A stretch of 64,000 nt of DNA from Pseudo-nitzschia pungens (GCA_037355855.1 CM074758.1:7723001-7787000); one strand, 5' to 3'. Shown: positions 10,627-21,116, counted from the first letter of the stretch. Program-made: numbers and translations. Notes: a model not told the origin generated them from the sequence alone.

Positions 10627-12329
10627 ATGGCGAGTTCCGCGACGAAACGCCCGGGGCCGCCGCCCTCCCACCGGCGCGTCCCCGAGGCGCCACCCATCGT
10701 CCACGCGCTGGGCGGATCGATCGGGTCCGCCCTGGCGTTGCTCCTCTTTTATCCGCTGGAACGCGCGAGGATCGAGCTGCAGTCCCGGGCGGGAGAGGAT
10801 GCCGCGGCGCCCGGGGACGGAGACGGAGACGATTCCTCGTCGTCCGCGTCCGAAGCGGAATCGGCGCCGCGCGAGCCCCTCGTCCCCGGGGTGACCGGAG
10901 CGATCTCGCCCATTCGCGAAACGCCGGGCCCCGCCGGTCGAGGATCGCCCCCGGAATACGACGACAACAACGTCGATGTCGATGTTTGCGTCGGTGGAGT
11001 GGCCATCGGGGAGGAGGAGGAGGAGGAATCGTGGGACAGGCCAGCGGACGATTCTCCCTCGTCGTGGTCGATGAACTCGTGTTCCAACGATGGTCGGAGC
11101 TTTAGCAGCATCCACTTTGGGGACGATTCCGACGACGGCCACAGCCACGGAAGCGGCAGCAGAAGCAACACCGACAGCAACACCGACAGCGACAGCGACA
11201 AAAACGCCGACAGCATTGTCAAGTGCCTGCTCGATCTGCGGGCGCGGGGTATGCTTTACAAAGGAGCAAAACCCATCATTTCCACAACCTTTGCGAGGTA
11301 CGTTCCTGCTGTCCGGTAGCCGAGTCGGGGAAACGGATCGGCGTCTCCGGCTGGATGCCTTTGTTCTCTGCCTGCCTGCCTACTGGTGCATGATTGATCA
11401 TTCTTTCTGATGCTGTTCTGCGTTTTGCGGCGTGATGTGATGTGGTGTGGCGTGGCGTGGCGTGGCGTGGTGTACTGCAATGCAATGCGATTCGATTCGA
11501 TTCGATACTTGCTTTGCGGCTTGCGTTCAGTTATTTCGTCTTTTTCTTTTTGCACGCCTCCGCCAAGCGGTGGCTGTCGCCGTCGTCGACCGAGGCGTCG
11601 AGTCCCTACCTCAGCCTGCTGACCAGCTGCCTGGCGGGCATCGGCAACGTCCTGCTGACGAATCCCCTATGGGTGACCAACATGGCCATCGTCAGGGGAT
11701 CCACCGAAACCCAGGACCTCTTTCGCGAGTGCTGGAGGCTGTGGAAGACCGAGGGCGCGAAACACATGTGGAAGGGCACCGACGCCTCGCTGATGCTGGT
11801 CAGCAATCCCATCATTCAGTTCGTGTGCTACGAACAATTCAAGAGGATGCTGCTCGCCTCCAAGGCCCGGCGGCGGAGCGGCGCAAACGCGCGTCGGAGC
11901 GCGAGTGCGAATGCGAACGCGGCGAACGGCACCGCGACGGTGGCCCTGGGTGCCGCGGAGGCATTCGTCATCGCGGCTCTGGCCAAGGCGATTGCGACGG
12001 TGGGCACGTATCCGCTCCAGCTGACGCAAACCCTTCTCCGATTGACCGACAAGAACAACAACAACAGCAACAACAATCGCAACAACACCGCCGGCGAACG
12101 AGGGCAGCAGCGGTACGAGGGAACCATCGATTGCTTGATCCAGCTGTACAAGACGAACAATGCCGGGTGCGGCGCATGGTTTCGGGGAATGAGAGCGAAA
12201 TTGTTGCAGACGGTGTTGACCGCCGCGTTCACCTTTTTGACGTACGAGCAAATACTGGGGGTTGTGCAAAACGTTGCAATGCGCGCGGTGGGGATGCGAC
12301 GGAAACGCATCGACTCGGGACGACGATGA
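10627..12329 (+). CDS. Mitochondrial carrier family (SLC25) protein, PMP34/peroxisomal-adenine-nucleotide-like
   Basis: Exons are 10627-11297 and 11531-12329, with intron 11298-11530 (GTACGT...TTCAG). Spliced length is 489 aa. Three carrier signatures are visible: FYPLERARIELQ, NPLWVTNMAIVRG and TYPLQLTQTLLR, matching the P-x-[DE]-xx-[KR] repeat structure with an imperfect third copy. NPLWV and the overall pattern suggest the SLC25A17/PMP34 or folate/NAD branch, so the membrane could be peroxisomal, mitochondrial or plastid. After the first helix there is an insertion of roughly 130 residues rich in Asp, Glu, Ser and Gly, far longer than the usual loop. The splice is fixed by restoring ISTTFA-SYFVFFF, the start of helix 2. 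A GTGGC repeat lies in the intron. Substrate cannot be deduced. Confidence 0.82.
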
Positions 12330-12531
12330 GGGGCGTCGAACAACCGGTTCTTCACATAACGAAAACGAACACCAACGCTATTACGAAGTATAGTAACATA
12401 ATGTTATCATTAGTATGACAAACAATAGTACTGTCGGGACCGCCCGTAACGATTGCTGGCAATTGTTGTAGTTTGTCGAATCGAGTTCGGTACGGTCGCA
12501 CAGAATAACCGGTGGACCGGTCTCGGCTCAT
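12330..12531. other. Short gap between converging genes
   Basis: This 202-bp gap separates the carrier stop from the carbamate kinase stop. An imperfect inverted AT-rich stretch (TAACATAATGTTATCATTAG) at about 12393-12412 is visible. No gene is seen. Confidence 0.5.
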
Positions 12532-14181
12532 TTAGAACGGTGGCGGATCCTTGGACTCCTTTCGGGCCGGTCCGGTCTTTCCTTCTCTCCACTGCACACC
12601 ACCCTCGACCTTCTCCCTGACAAATGTCCCTTCCTCCCCGGTGACGATTTTCGCGGCATCCTTCAGGTCGCCCACGGCGGCCCACACGTCGGGTTTGTTC
12701 GATCGCTCCACGAAATCGATCAGGGCGTTCACCTTGGGACCCATCGATCCGGGGAACTTTTGTCCGGTTTTGGTTCCCCGGAGATACTCGGGGGTGGCTT
12801 CCCGCATCTCTCGGGCCTCCGGCTTGCCGAAATTCTCCCAGATGCCTCCTCCGTCGGTGAGAATGATGAAGCCGTCGGCGTCGAGCTCGTTGGCAAGCTT
12901 CGCCCCGCAGGCGTCCTTGTCGATCACGGCTTCGACACCGAGCAACGTGTTGGGGTTTGCCGGAACACGCGCCACGGGAACACCTCCTCCTCCGCAAGCA
13001 ATCGGTAGAATTCCCGGAGAGTGCTCGAGAAGGGTTTTGATGGCTTCGATCTGCAGGATCTCCAACGGAGGTGGCGAGGGGACTACGCGACGGTAGTATT
13101 CGCCATCCGGTTTGACCGTCCATCTGTCGTTGCAAAACGCGACCGAGCAAGATCCAGCGCGAAAAAACGGTGAGGAAAAAAAAAAAAAAAATGATTCGCA
13201 TTCCTTTGTTTCGAAGGGCGACGAGAATCGAGCGCAAAATCGCAAGGTTACCGCGACGACAGCGACAAAGGCAGCGGGGACGTACCCGAGAGATTGCGCC
13301 AGCGCTTGGGCCTCGATGCTTCCGTAGATCGGTCCGACGAACTTGGTCGGATCTTTGAAGGCTTCCGAATATTGGTCGACGACGACCTGCGTCAGGATTG
13401 GCACGGCCGTGCAGCCCGCGGATTGCATGGCTTGGGCGAGGACGTAACCAATCTGGCCCATGCTCTCGGCTCCCAGGACGTCAAACGTAGCCGCGGCACG
13501 CTCGAGTGCCAATTCTCCGACCTGCGGACCGTTTCCGTGGGTCAGCACTGAAAAAATCAAGATCGGATCAAACAACAATCGGATGCGACGACGAAACGTG
13601 AGATCGATGCTTTCCTATCCAGTCCATTGCAACATCGCGAGCCAAGCAAGCCACGAAGCACTCTGTCGTCTCGTGTCGTGTCGTGTCGTTTAATGTCGTA
13701 CCCAATTCATTTTCCTTTGCAAGTTCCGCCAGGGTAGGTGCCATTTCGGCTGCAGCTTTCTGTTTCGGCAAGGATCAGCAAAAAATTAGGACGGAATCAG
13801 TGCGTCGCAATCGAAATTAGAAACAAGAAAAGCAGGAAAGCGTCGACTGGATCAGCGAATCGAGAATATAATTTCTTCGACAACAATCATGACGCAGATT
13901 TCGACACGATGCATTCGTTCCATCGATATATTTTTTGAAGCACGAGCACGCTGCTCCAATCTACGCACCAGCATGTTCTCAATGGTCAATCGATCACCTC
14001 GTCTCTGCAGGGCATTGCCACCCACGGCAACAACCAATCGCTTCTTTTTCTTCTTGTCTTGCGCAGGTGGCGTCGGAGCCTTCGGGGCAGCTGCGGCAGC
14101 CGCCGGCGCTTTCGCCGCTGTCGAAAAACAAGCGCGGGAAATCAACCCCGTTCTGAGAATAGCCCTGCCCTGGAGCATCAT
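12532..14181 (-). CDS. arcC: Carbamate kinase, mitochondrially targeted, four exons
   Basis: Exons are 14181-13969, 13759-13702, 13547-13286 and 13123-12532. Introns of 209, 154 and 162 bp have GTGCGT or GTACG donors and CAG acceptors. The spliced product is 374 aa and every join restores family sequence: RLTIENML|KAAAEMAPTL, ENEL-V-LTHGNGPQVG, and ALAQSLG-WTVKPDGEYYRR. GGNAL (54-58) and THGNGP (93-98) are the nucleotide/carbamate-binding motifs; RRVVPSP, CGGGGVPV and TDGGGIWENF follow in the expected order. The enzyme interconverts carbamoyl phosphate plus ADP with carbamate plus ATP. The N-terminus (MMLQGRAILRTGLISRACFS, then Ala/Lys-rich) is a typical mitochondrial presequence. Carbamate kinase is mainly bacterial/protist, so a link to the diatom urea cycle and a bacterial origin are inferences. 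A mariner-like element sits 93 bp upstream of the start. Confidence 0.92.
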
Positions 14182-14189
14182 GTTGTTTT

Positions 14190-14232
14190 GATTTGGTTTG
14201 GTTTGGTTTGATTTGGTTCGATTGGATTCGAT
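14190..14232. repeat. TTTGG-rich direct repeats upstream of carbamate kinase
   Basis: Short imperfect repeats of GATTTGGTTTGGTTTGG type lie between the carbamate kinase start and the mariner element. On the transcribed strand they form an A/C-rich leader. Confidence 0.6.
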
Positions 14233-15202
14233 TTCTTTGGTCGTCAAACGAAATACGAAGTTTCTTACTTTGTACTTCCTCCGTTCCGAAATAAGTGTGC
14301 GCTTGGCACATACAAGCTTGTCTATCGATCAATTTTCAACCAATTCAAATCGTTCTTTTTGGGTTAAACTCTCCTCAACTACGTCCTTATGCCCGGTTAG
14401 ACACTAGTTAGATCAGTGGTATTGGTCTGCCTTTTATTAGGACTTGAAAAGGGCCTGTTTTGCCCTTCAAATGTGATTTTACCGGTTGAAAGGCTTCCAC
14501 CTGGCATTTGAACCTCGGGGAAGGTTCTTTGGAAAGCTAAGACACTGAATTTTTGTCTAGGTATAGGTGATAGAAACAGGAAGAGAGTTCTTGTGCTTTC
14601 AGTTGTGTTCCAAAGAGACTCATTTTAGCCCGGGTGGCGTGTCGCATTCGCATTGTTTTGGTCTACGAGGGACCCAACGCATGCTAAAAATGGTACCTAG
14701 AGAATTTTTTCTCTTCTTTTTTTTTCGATCGCGCATTTCGTTTTGTGTGTGTTTTTACACAGTGGAAAAAACAACGTGCAAAAACACGTGCAATTCATGT
14801 GCACCTCTTTTCGATCGACTCCTCTGTTCATTCTTTGTTGCTGTTGCACCTCTCTCCATCTCCGTTGATTGCTGTTTTTGTCCACCGACCAGTCTCATTC
14901 CTCAGTTGCGACAAGAAGCACTGTGGCGGGTGAGTAGAAAGTGTACTGGAACCGGACGCCATAATGATTCTTTTCACCAATGACGACGGGGAAAGGTCGT
15001 CCGACGATCGATCGTCAATTGACGATCGATCTTCAACTGACTCACTCTTTTCTTGCGTCCTGACCTCTCTCTGTTGGCAGCAATGACCGGGAGGATGGAA
15101 GAAGACAGGTAGATTGAGTACTTGAATGGCGTCTCCCGTAATACTTTACACGGCAATCAACTCGGAACGGCGGCGCGAATCATTCGTTCGATCTCAGCAA
15201 TT

Positions 15203-15496
15203 AAAAGCGGCGCGTTCGATCCACCTCCTTTCCATCGCCGCCGGGCCCAACCTGTACAATTTGGTATTGGTGTACACACCCCAAGCTTGGGAAAACATGG
15301 CGCGGACTAGCAGGCGCTAGCAGGCATGGCAACAAGCAGACAGCAACAACAGCAACAACAACGCGATCGACCGAAGAAAAAAGCGGCGCGTTCGACCCAC
15401 CTTCTTTCCATCGACGCGAGGCCCGACCTGTACAATTTGGTAGTGCTGTACACACCCCAAGCCTGGGAAAACATGGCGCGGACTAGCAGGCGCTAG
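15203..15496. repeat. Two 118-bp direct repeats in the mariner leader
   Basis: Copies are 15203-15320 and 15379-15496, beginning AAAAGCGGCGCGTTCGA and ending GCGGACTAGCAGGCGCTAG. They are about 90% alike and separated by a 58-bp CAACAG-rich spacer. The copies contain AACCTGTACAATTTGG and CACCCCAAGC blocks. They may be binding or regulatory sites, or a simple duplication. Confidence 0.85.
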
Positions 15497-15674
15497 TCCG
15501 CAAGGCAACAGCAGCAGGGAAGGCAACAGCAGCAGCAATACTAGCACAACAATACGATTGAAGGATCGATCGAAGGATCGATCGATCGGACAACAATCAA
15601 CCATCCGACTAACCACAAACCCTCTCATAATTTTGCAGGTCCCTTCCCCCCCCACACACTACATTAACAACAAG

Positions 15675-17315
15675 ATGAACTTTGGACCTGGACTGGAAGC
15701 CTTGTTTGCAGCTCTCGATCGTAAAGAAGAGATAGGCTTCGACTTTACGAGTTCGGAAGCAGATGCCATTGTAAATGGGAGCGAAACCAGCGATACCGGC
15801 GCCGGCAGCACTGCAACCTCCGGTGGTACACGCTCCAGTGGTACAAGAGTATGGCAAGAGTTCATCGCCCAGCAGGACATCCCTCCTGGTGGTAGTACCG
15901 GTCCCATCAAGCCCAGGAATCGAAACTTGACAGACAGCGAGAGGCTGAAGGTACTGCTGCTGCTTGTTCCGTATGAGTTGCCCGATGGGAGGTTACACCG
16001 GCGTGCAACTCGCAAAGCTGCTGAGTTCTTCCAGATCCATCCAATGACTTGCAGAAGGATTTGGAAGAGATATAAAGAGACCTCTACGGAAGAGTGTCCC
16101 GCCGGAGATGTGTCTAACAGGAGAAGCAACTGTGGTCGAAAGGCGAGATCCGTTGAAGACCTGGAGGTCATCCGGTCAATACCACACTACCGGAGGGGTG
16201 ACTTGAGGAGTCTTGCAGAAGCTACTGGTATCCCTAAGACTACTCTTTGGCGTCTTCTACAGAAAAATATGCTGAAACGGCATACTGGGACGACGAAGCC
16301 GCTACTGACGGATGAGAACAAGGTGCAACGAGTTGAGTGGGCACTATCGCATCTACACCATGACGGGAGGTTCCAGAACATGTTTAACGTAGTCCATGTA
16401 GACGAAAAGTGGTTTTATATTCGCCGTTTGACTGTGGGAACCTACATTTTGACGGACGAAGAACCTCCTCCAGAGCCCAAATGTAAGTCGAAACGATATC
16501 GGCTGAAAGTTATGTTTTTGTGTGCCGTTGCGCGTCCCAGATATGACACTGCTCGTGGGCAGTGGTTTGATGGGAAGATCGGTTGTTGGCCGTATGTTTA
16601 CAAGGAGGCTGCACAGCGATCGTCAAGGAACCGTCCACGAGGTACGCTGGTCACCAAGACCAAGAACGTTGACAAGGCGGAGTACAAACGAATGATGTTG
16701 GAGAAGGTACTTCCAGCAATCTACGAAAAATGGCCTGACCCAAACGAGGCGATCTTTATTCAAGAAGACAATGCGAAGCCTCATCATGCTCACACTCGGG
16801 CTGCGGTACGAGAGAAAGCTGTAGGAGACGGCTGGAATATCACCGTCAAGCCTCAACCGCCAAACAGTCCTGACTTCAACGTTCTCGATTTGGGTTTCTT
16901 CGCTTCCATCCAAAACTTGCAGTACAAACAGCAAACACCCCGTGGTCTTGACGGGATTATCAGCTCTGTCAAGAAAGCTTTTGCTGACTCACCTCGCCAT
17001 ACGATGAATGATGTGTTCTTGTCCCTGCAGTGTGCTTTGCGGGATTCACTGTCTGTTGACGGAGACAACACTTACAAGCTCAGTCACATGGGTAAGGGCA
17101 AACTTCGGAGAGAGGGCCGTCTTCCTACCTCTATTACATGCGACCCTAGTCTCATTGCAAGAGGTCTTGCAGTGTTGGAGGATGCTCGCAATCCTATTCG
17201 TTTTGTTCCTGCTACTAATAATGCTAGTGATACTACTGCTGGTAGCACTGAAAACGTCGCCGCTGAAAATCCTGTAGGTTTGAGTACTGGAAACGCCGTA
17301 CTCGCAACAGTGTAA
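15675..17315 (+). CDS. Mariner-like transposase, DD39D
   Basis: The protein is 546 aa from ATG 15675 (MNFGPGLEALF); the frame is open from 15558. A TTTTGCAG just before 15640 could be an acceptor for a leader intron. Domain order: a Ser/Thr/Gly-rich N-terminus, a basic helix-turn-helix segment (RKAAEFFQIHPMTCRRIWKR, then IPKTTLWRLLQKN), and the DDD catalytic core. Catalytic residues are in VHVDEKWF, FIQEDNAKPHH and, 39 residues after the second Asp, NVLDLGFF. QPPNSPD and LDLGFF are hallmarks of plant-type mariner transposases rather than animal DD34D. The frame is intact and all three Asp are present, so it may be active or recently active. The Ala/Thr/Asn-rich tail is not diagnostic. Confidence 0.93.
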   Translation: MNFGPGLEALFAALDRKEEIGFDFTSSEADAIVNGSETSDTGAGSTATSGGTRSSGTRVWQEFIAQQDIPPGGSTGPIKPRNRNLTDSERLKVLLLLVPYELPDGRLHRRATRKAAEFFQIHPMTCRRIWKRYKETSTEECPAGDVSNRRSNCGRKARSVEDLEVIRSIPHYRRGDLRSLAEATGIPKTTLWRLLQKNMLKRHTGTTKPLLTDENKVQRVEWALSHLHHDGRFQNMFNVVHVDEKWFYIRRLTVGTYILTDEEPPPEPKCKSKRYRLKVMFLCAVARPRYDTARGQWFDGKIGCWPYVYKEAAQRSSRNRPRGTLVTKTKNVDKAEYKRMMLEKVLPAIYEKWPDPNEAIFIQEDNAKPHHAHTRAAVREKAVGDGWNITVKPQPPNSPDFNVLDLGFFASIQNLQYKQQTPRGLDGIISSVKKAFADSPRHTMNDVFLSLQCALRDSLSVDGDNTYKLSHMGKGKLRREGRLPTSITCDPSLIARGLAVLEDARNPIRFVPATNNASDTTAGSTENVAAENPVGLSTGNAVLATV

Positions 17316-17479
17316 GGATTGTTCTATAGAAAATTGTGCAGTGCACGAAAAAAAAAATTAAAGAAAAATAATTTCGATGTTTGTGGTACACCTTCTACGT
17401 ATTTTCTACACAAAGCAACACTTATATCGGAACGCAAACACTTCGGTCATCGCACAGTTATTTCGGAACGGAGGAAGTA

Positions 17480-18049
17480 CTTCGTAATTATTGCGGTCGA
17501 CAAGATTTTTTCTTCCACATACATATTTATTGGTATGAAAAATCATGATGTTTGACACACCATCACAACCGCGGGAAATCCTCTCCGATCCGTCTGAATT
17601 TTCGACGGGGAATGGTTCTCAAAAAACAAACGAAGATTGGGTTTGAAGCAAACGTCAAGAAGTTTGGAGTCATTTATGTTTTTTGTGCTCCACGCATAAC
17701 TCGTGACTGAAAAGGGAGTGCGTTGTGCAAGACTGAAAATTACCGTTAAATTTGTCGCGCTCTGTTAACGGTAAATGAGCTGGTCCTATGTGACTCTAAA
17801 AAGTGGGAACGGTAAGCGCCATCCATAATCGTCATCCAAACTCGCCGCAGAACTACGAGTATCTCACCAACTAAGTTACCAACTGTTATTCTCTCGTCCG
17901 TTCTTCCTTCCTTCTGTGGATGCAAACCGACCTTAGTTTTTCGAGAATATCTGTAACTAGCATCGTCGTCGTCTAGCTACCGATACCATAAACCTTACCA
18001 TACCGTGACGCACATCACATTAGTTTTTCTCTGTGTTGCGGAAACTACG
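17480..18049. other. Upstream region of the DUF493 gene
   Basis: These 570 bp follow the mariner element. No ORF of interest is seen. AAACCTTACCATACCG (the TAAGGTT motif on the opposite strand) lies at about 17990-18005, 45-60 bp before the DUF493 start. Confidence 0.5.
17985..18006. promoter_or_regulatory. TAAGGTTTA motif close upstream of the DUF493 gene
   Basis: ACCATAAACCTTACCATACC is the reverse complement of the recurrent TAAGGTTT motif. It lies about 50 bp before the ATG, within a plausible core-promoter or leader distance. The regulatory role is inferred. Confidence 0.35.
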
Positions 18050-18931
18050 ATGATGAAGAGGACGAGGACCAGAGCGATTAGTTCGGTCTGCGTGGCGGCT
18101 ACCGGGCTTCTGCTGTTATCAACCTGTGGCCCGGAAGGAGCACGTGCATTCTCCGTTTCACAGAGCGGAACGGGTACTTTGTCTTGTTCTCCGTTTTCGT
18201 TGGCATCCCGAATGTCTCCCTGCTCGTTGAAAATGGCGGATACCGACGATGAGGAGAAGGACGAGGCACCTGCCGGAAGCTTCTTCCACAAGGTCCCGCC
18301 CTCCGAAGACTCGTCGCCATCGAGCGATGAAAAGGACGCCGCCGCCGAGAACGGCAACGAAAACAAAAACGACGAGGTCGGGGAGGAAGTCGAGGCGACA
18401 ACCGGTTTTGGCGACGATTTTGACGATGCCGTGAGCAAATTAATGCGGCAGAGACGAAAGAAACCCCTCGCCAGCGAACCGAGCACGATCAACGGAGTGC
18501 CGACCAAGGGATTCGGAAAACAAGCATCATCGAAGCAAACGAAACGGAAACCAATCACCCCCTATGTAGCCATTGGAACGCCGGATCAACCCGTCAACGA
18601 TCCGACCAAACCCGAACGCGACGACCAGGGATACACCCTGTATACGGATACGCAAACCGGAGAGAAATCCCGCGTCTTTGAAGCCCTGGTGGATTACCCC
18701 TCGATCTTCACCATGAAAATCGTCGGTGCCAACGAGGGAACCTTTGTCCAAGAAATGGTAGCGCTGGTGGCCGAGGCTTGCGAAACGGATGTGGGCAATG
18801 TCAAGCATTCGACAAAGGTGATGGGAAAATGGGTCTCGGTGACGGTGAAGGCACCGGTGGAGAGTGCGGAGATGCTCTACTATTTGTACGAGAAGGTCGA
18901 CATGGACCCGCGCGTCAAATTCAAATTTTGA
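18050..18931 (+). CDS. Plastid-targeted DUF493 (YbeD-like) protein
   Basis: Single exon, 293 aa from ATG 18050 (a second ATG follows at 18053). The N-terminus has basic residues, a hydrophobic core (VCVAATGLLLLS) and GARAF|SVSQ, a Phe-type cleavage site for complex plastid import. Residues about 60-190 are acidic and low in complexity. The last ~90 residues form a DUF493/YbeD-like domain: DYPSIFTMKIVGANEGTFVQ, then a helix with EMVALVAEACE, the strand KVMGKWVSVTVKAPVES and the ending YLYEKVDMDPRVKFKF. Bacterial YbeD is a small regulatory-looking protein beside lipoate genes with no settled reaction. I infer an uncharacterised plastid protein, possibly ligand-binding given the ACT-like fold. 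Confidence 0.8.
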   Translation: MMKRTRTRAISSVCVAATGLLLLSTCGPEGARAFSVSQSGTGTLSCSPFSLASRMSPCSLKMADTDDEEKDEAPAGSFFHKVPPSEDSSPSSDEKDAAAENGNENKNDEVGEEVEATTGFGDDFDDAVSKLMRQRRKKPLASEPSTINGVPTKGFGKQASSKQTKRKPITPYVAIGTPDQPVNDPTKPERDDQGYTLYTDTQTGEKSRVFEALVDYPSIFTMKIVGANEGTFVQEMVALVAEACETDVGNVKHSTKVMGKWVSVTVKAPVESAEMLYYLYEKVDMDPRVKFKF

Positions 18932-19111
18932 AAGAGCAGCCAAAACCCAAACCACCCCCAACCATATTATTTACTTTTTGCTTGCTATTATAGTGATATT
19001 GTTTTAGAACCATTTTGCTTCCTTTTGAAAAAATGTATATGCAAATAATAGTTCTGCAGTACGTGTACCGACCGATTATAGCTAGCTAGCTGCAAAATAC
19101 TACGTACGTAG

Positions 19112-21116
19112 TTATCCTTCGACCGGTAACGAAGCGGTGGTGGAATCCTCTTTCCTGCCAAACAAACCCGCGATGGCCTTGATGACGGATCCCGACCAGA
19201 TGCGACCCGCAAAGAAGCCGGCTCGGCACAGCTGGAAGACGGCAAAGCACGCCCAAACCTGGTCGACGCTGCCTCCGATGCTCTTGACCCGCAGCAACGC
19301 CGACGGAAGCAGGGCGGTGGTCAAGACGTAGACCCCGGCCAAATACTTGAGTTCTCGCCTCGCCAACAGAATACCCTCGGAAACCGCAACCGGTGCGGTC
19401 AAGAAGGCACCCGCCCACAGATACTTTGCCAGTGGCTTGACGGCGTTTTTCACCACCGGATCGGACGTCAGCATGCCACCGAAGAACGCCGGGATGAGCG
19501 ATGCCAGGGAGGCCACGACGGTTGCCGACATGAACCCGAGTTTCAGCAGGTAGGTTCCCAGCGAAAACGCATTGTCCAGCCAGGGCTTGACGATGGGATC
19601 GTCGAGTGTGTTTGCGTCGCTGCTTGCGACGTAATCGTTCACGGGCGCCAGATAGGGCGGCACGAAGGTTTGTGCCGTTTGGCTAATGACTTCCATGAAG
19701 GGGCTCACAAAGAAAAAGAGAGACAGGATGATTTGGTGCGCGGCCAACGGAGTGGGCTGCCCGGGGACCGCTGCCGCCGAGTGTGTCATGAAGCCAAAGG
19801 CAGCCAATTTTCCCAGAATCAGGGTGAGCACGGGAGCGGCAAAGCCCAAAAACGCTCTGGAGGTGACCAGGTTGCTTCCGCTTCCGTTTGCCGTCGTTGG
19901 TGTCTTTTTCTTCCACAATCCCAGGGAATGGTCTCGGACCAATCGCTTGCGAGCCGGTCCGAGGAGTGCAAAGGTTGCGGCCCACTGAGCGAGAAGGGTG
20001 GCGATGGCCGCTCCGCGAAGTCCCATACCGGCGACACGCACCAGGAAAAAGTCTCCAAACACGTTGACGACGGTCGAATACAGAATAGCAATCAACGGTG
20101 TGACAGAGTCTTTTGCGCCCAAGAGAGCCGCTTGGACAACTCCGAGCAGCAACGAGGTAGGCATGGAAAAGGCTCTGATTTTCACGTAATCCACCGCAGA
20201 GTCGATCAACGCAGGATCCGCTCCGTGGCCTTCATGGGAAGGAACAAGTTTATTTGAGTTGAGTTGAGTTGAGTTGAGTTGATTGCGTCTTGTGAGCATT
20301 AACAGAAGATGCAACGCACCCAACAGTCTGGCATGCGTCGTTGTTGTCGACAAGGCGGAATCACAAACAGCCCAGAGGTACGAAAAAGGCAACAACAACA
20401 GTATTATTCAACAACATACCAATGTAGAGCGCCAGCAGGGGTCGAGCAAAAGCGAGCAAAAAGAACATGATGCCGATGCCGCATCTCATCGCCACTCGAC
20501 TGGCCGTAGAGACTACCGCCTCGGCCTCGTCGGACTGCTCTCCCTTTTGCGCTCTTGCCGTCGAGTAGAGGTTGGTCGTCGCCACGTTCAAAAAGGCAAA
20601 GAGGTAGGTCGCGCCGTCAAAAAAGGTGGTGGCCGGCCCGAGACTCGCCAGCTGGGCCGCGGATTCCGCGGGGACCTTGGCGGACAACCCGACAAAGGCG
20701 GTGTCGACCAGCGACAAGAGCGGCTGTGCGACCCACAATCCCAGGCAGGGAATGGCAAACTTTCGAAAATCCGCCAGCGTGGGAAATGCGGGTGGCTTGT
20801 CGTCGATCACATTCGTGCCCCCGCCCCGCGGGATGTCTTTGGCCCTGGACGCGCCGGATGTGTCTTCGGCTTGGTTGCCGTCGTCGGGATTCTCGACCGT
20901 CTTGAGCGAGCTCGAGCTCGAGCTCGATCGCGACGTCGGGGTCGTGGAAACCGCTCGGTAGTGGTGGCGTGGGGTGGAGGGCGAGGCGATGGTGCTCCCG
21001 CTGCTGCCGGAGGGATGGTGAAAAGCGAATGCTGGTACAAAGGCATTCGCTGCGACCAGCGATGCCATGACCCATGCGGGCACCAGCATGCACGTCGTGA
21101 TTTTCGAAAACCACAT
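19112..21116 (-). CDS. Plastid-targeted MATE-family efflux transporter
   Basis: Exons are 21116-20420 and 20229-19112, with intron 20419-20230 (GTATGT...GAAG); the protein is 604 aa. The N-terminus [20 protein letters not shown]...ANAF|VPAF is a signal peptide with a Phe-type plastid motif, followed by a Ser/Thr-rich transit region. MATE features follow: [24 protein letters not shown] in the first helix, then [32 protein letters not shown] and about 12 hydrophobic segments. Relatives are the plant plastid MATEs (EDS5/DTX46 group) and bacterial DinF. They export organic anions or metabolites using ion gradients; the substrate here is unknown. The intron contains a GTTGA(GTTGA)n repeat. The gene shares its upstream region with the acyl-CoA dehydrogenase. 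Confidence 0.87.

Larger units (their letters stand above)
14273..17479 (+). mobile_element. Complete mariner-like element (DD39D) with Stowaway-like ends
   Basis: Terminal inverted repeats start CTTCCTCCGTTCCGAAATAA at 14275 and mirror at 17477, with about 27 bp matching except for one mismatch, ending in TGTGCG. The TA duplications are 14273-14274 and 17478-17479. The element is 3203 bp and carries one DD39D transposase on the + strand after a 1.4-kb leader. The CTCCGTTCC terminus resembles plant Stowaway and plant-type mariner ends (CTCCCTCCGTTCC), consistent with the DD39D class. The insertion lies between the carbamate kinase and DUF493 genes and has displaced any shared upstream control region by 3.2 kb. 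Confidence 0.92.

Noticed and set aside
11447..12418. 323-codon ORF in the second frame over carrier exon 2
   Set aside because: It is a shadow frame; the carrier frame carries the NPLWV and TYPLQ signatures and joins correctly to exon 1.
14567..14983. 138-codon ORF in the mariner leader as a second element protein
   Set aside because: It has poly-Phe runs and no known motif, and mariners normally encode a single protein.
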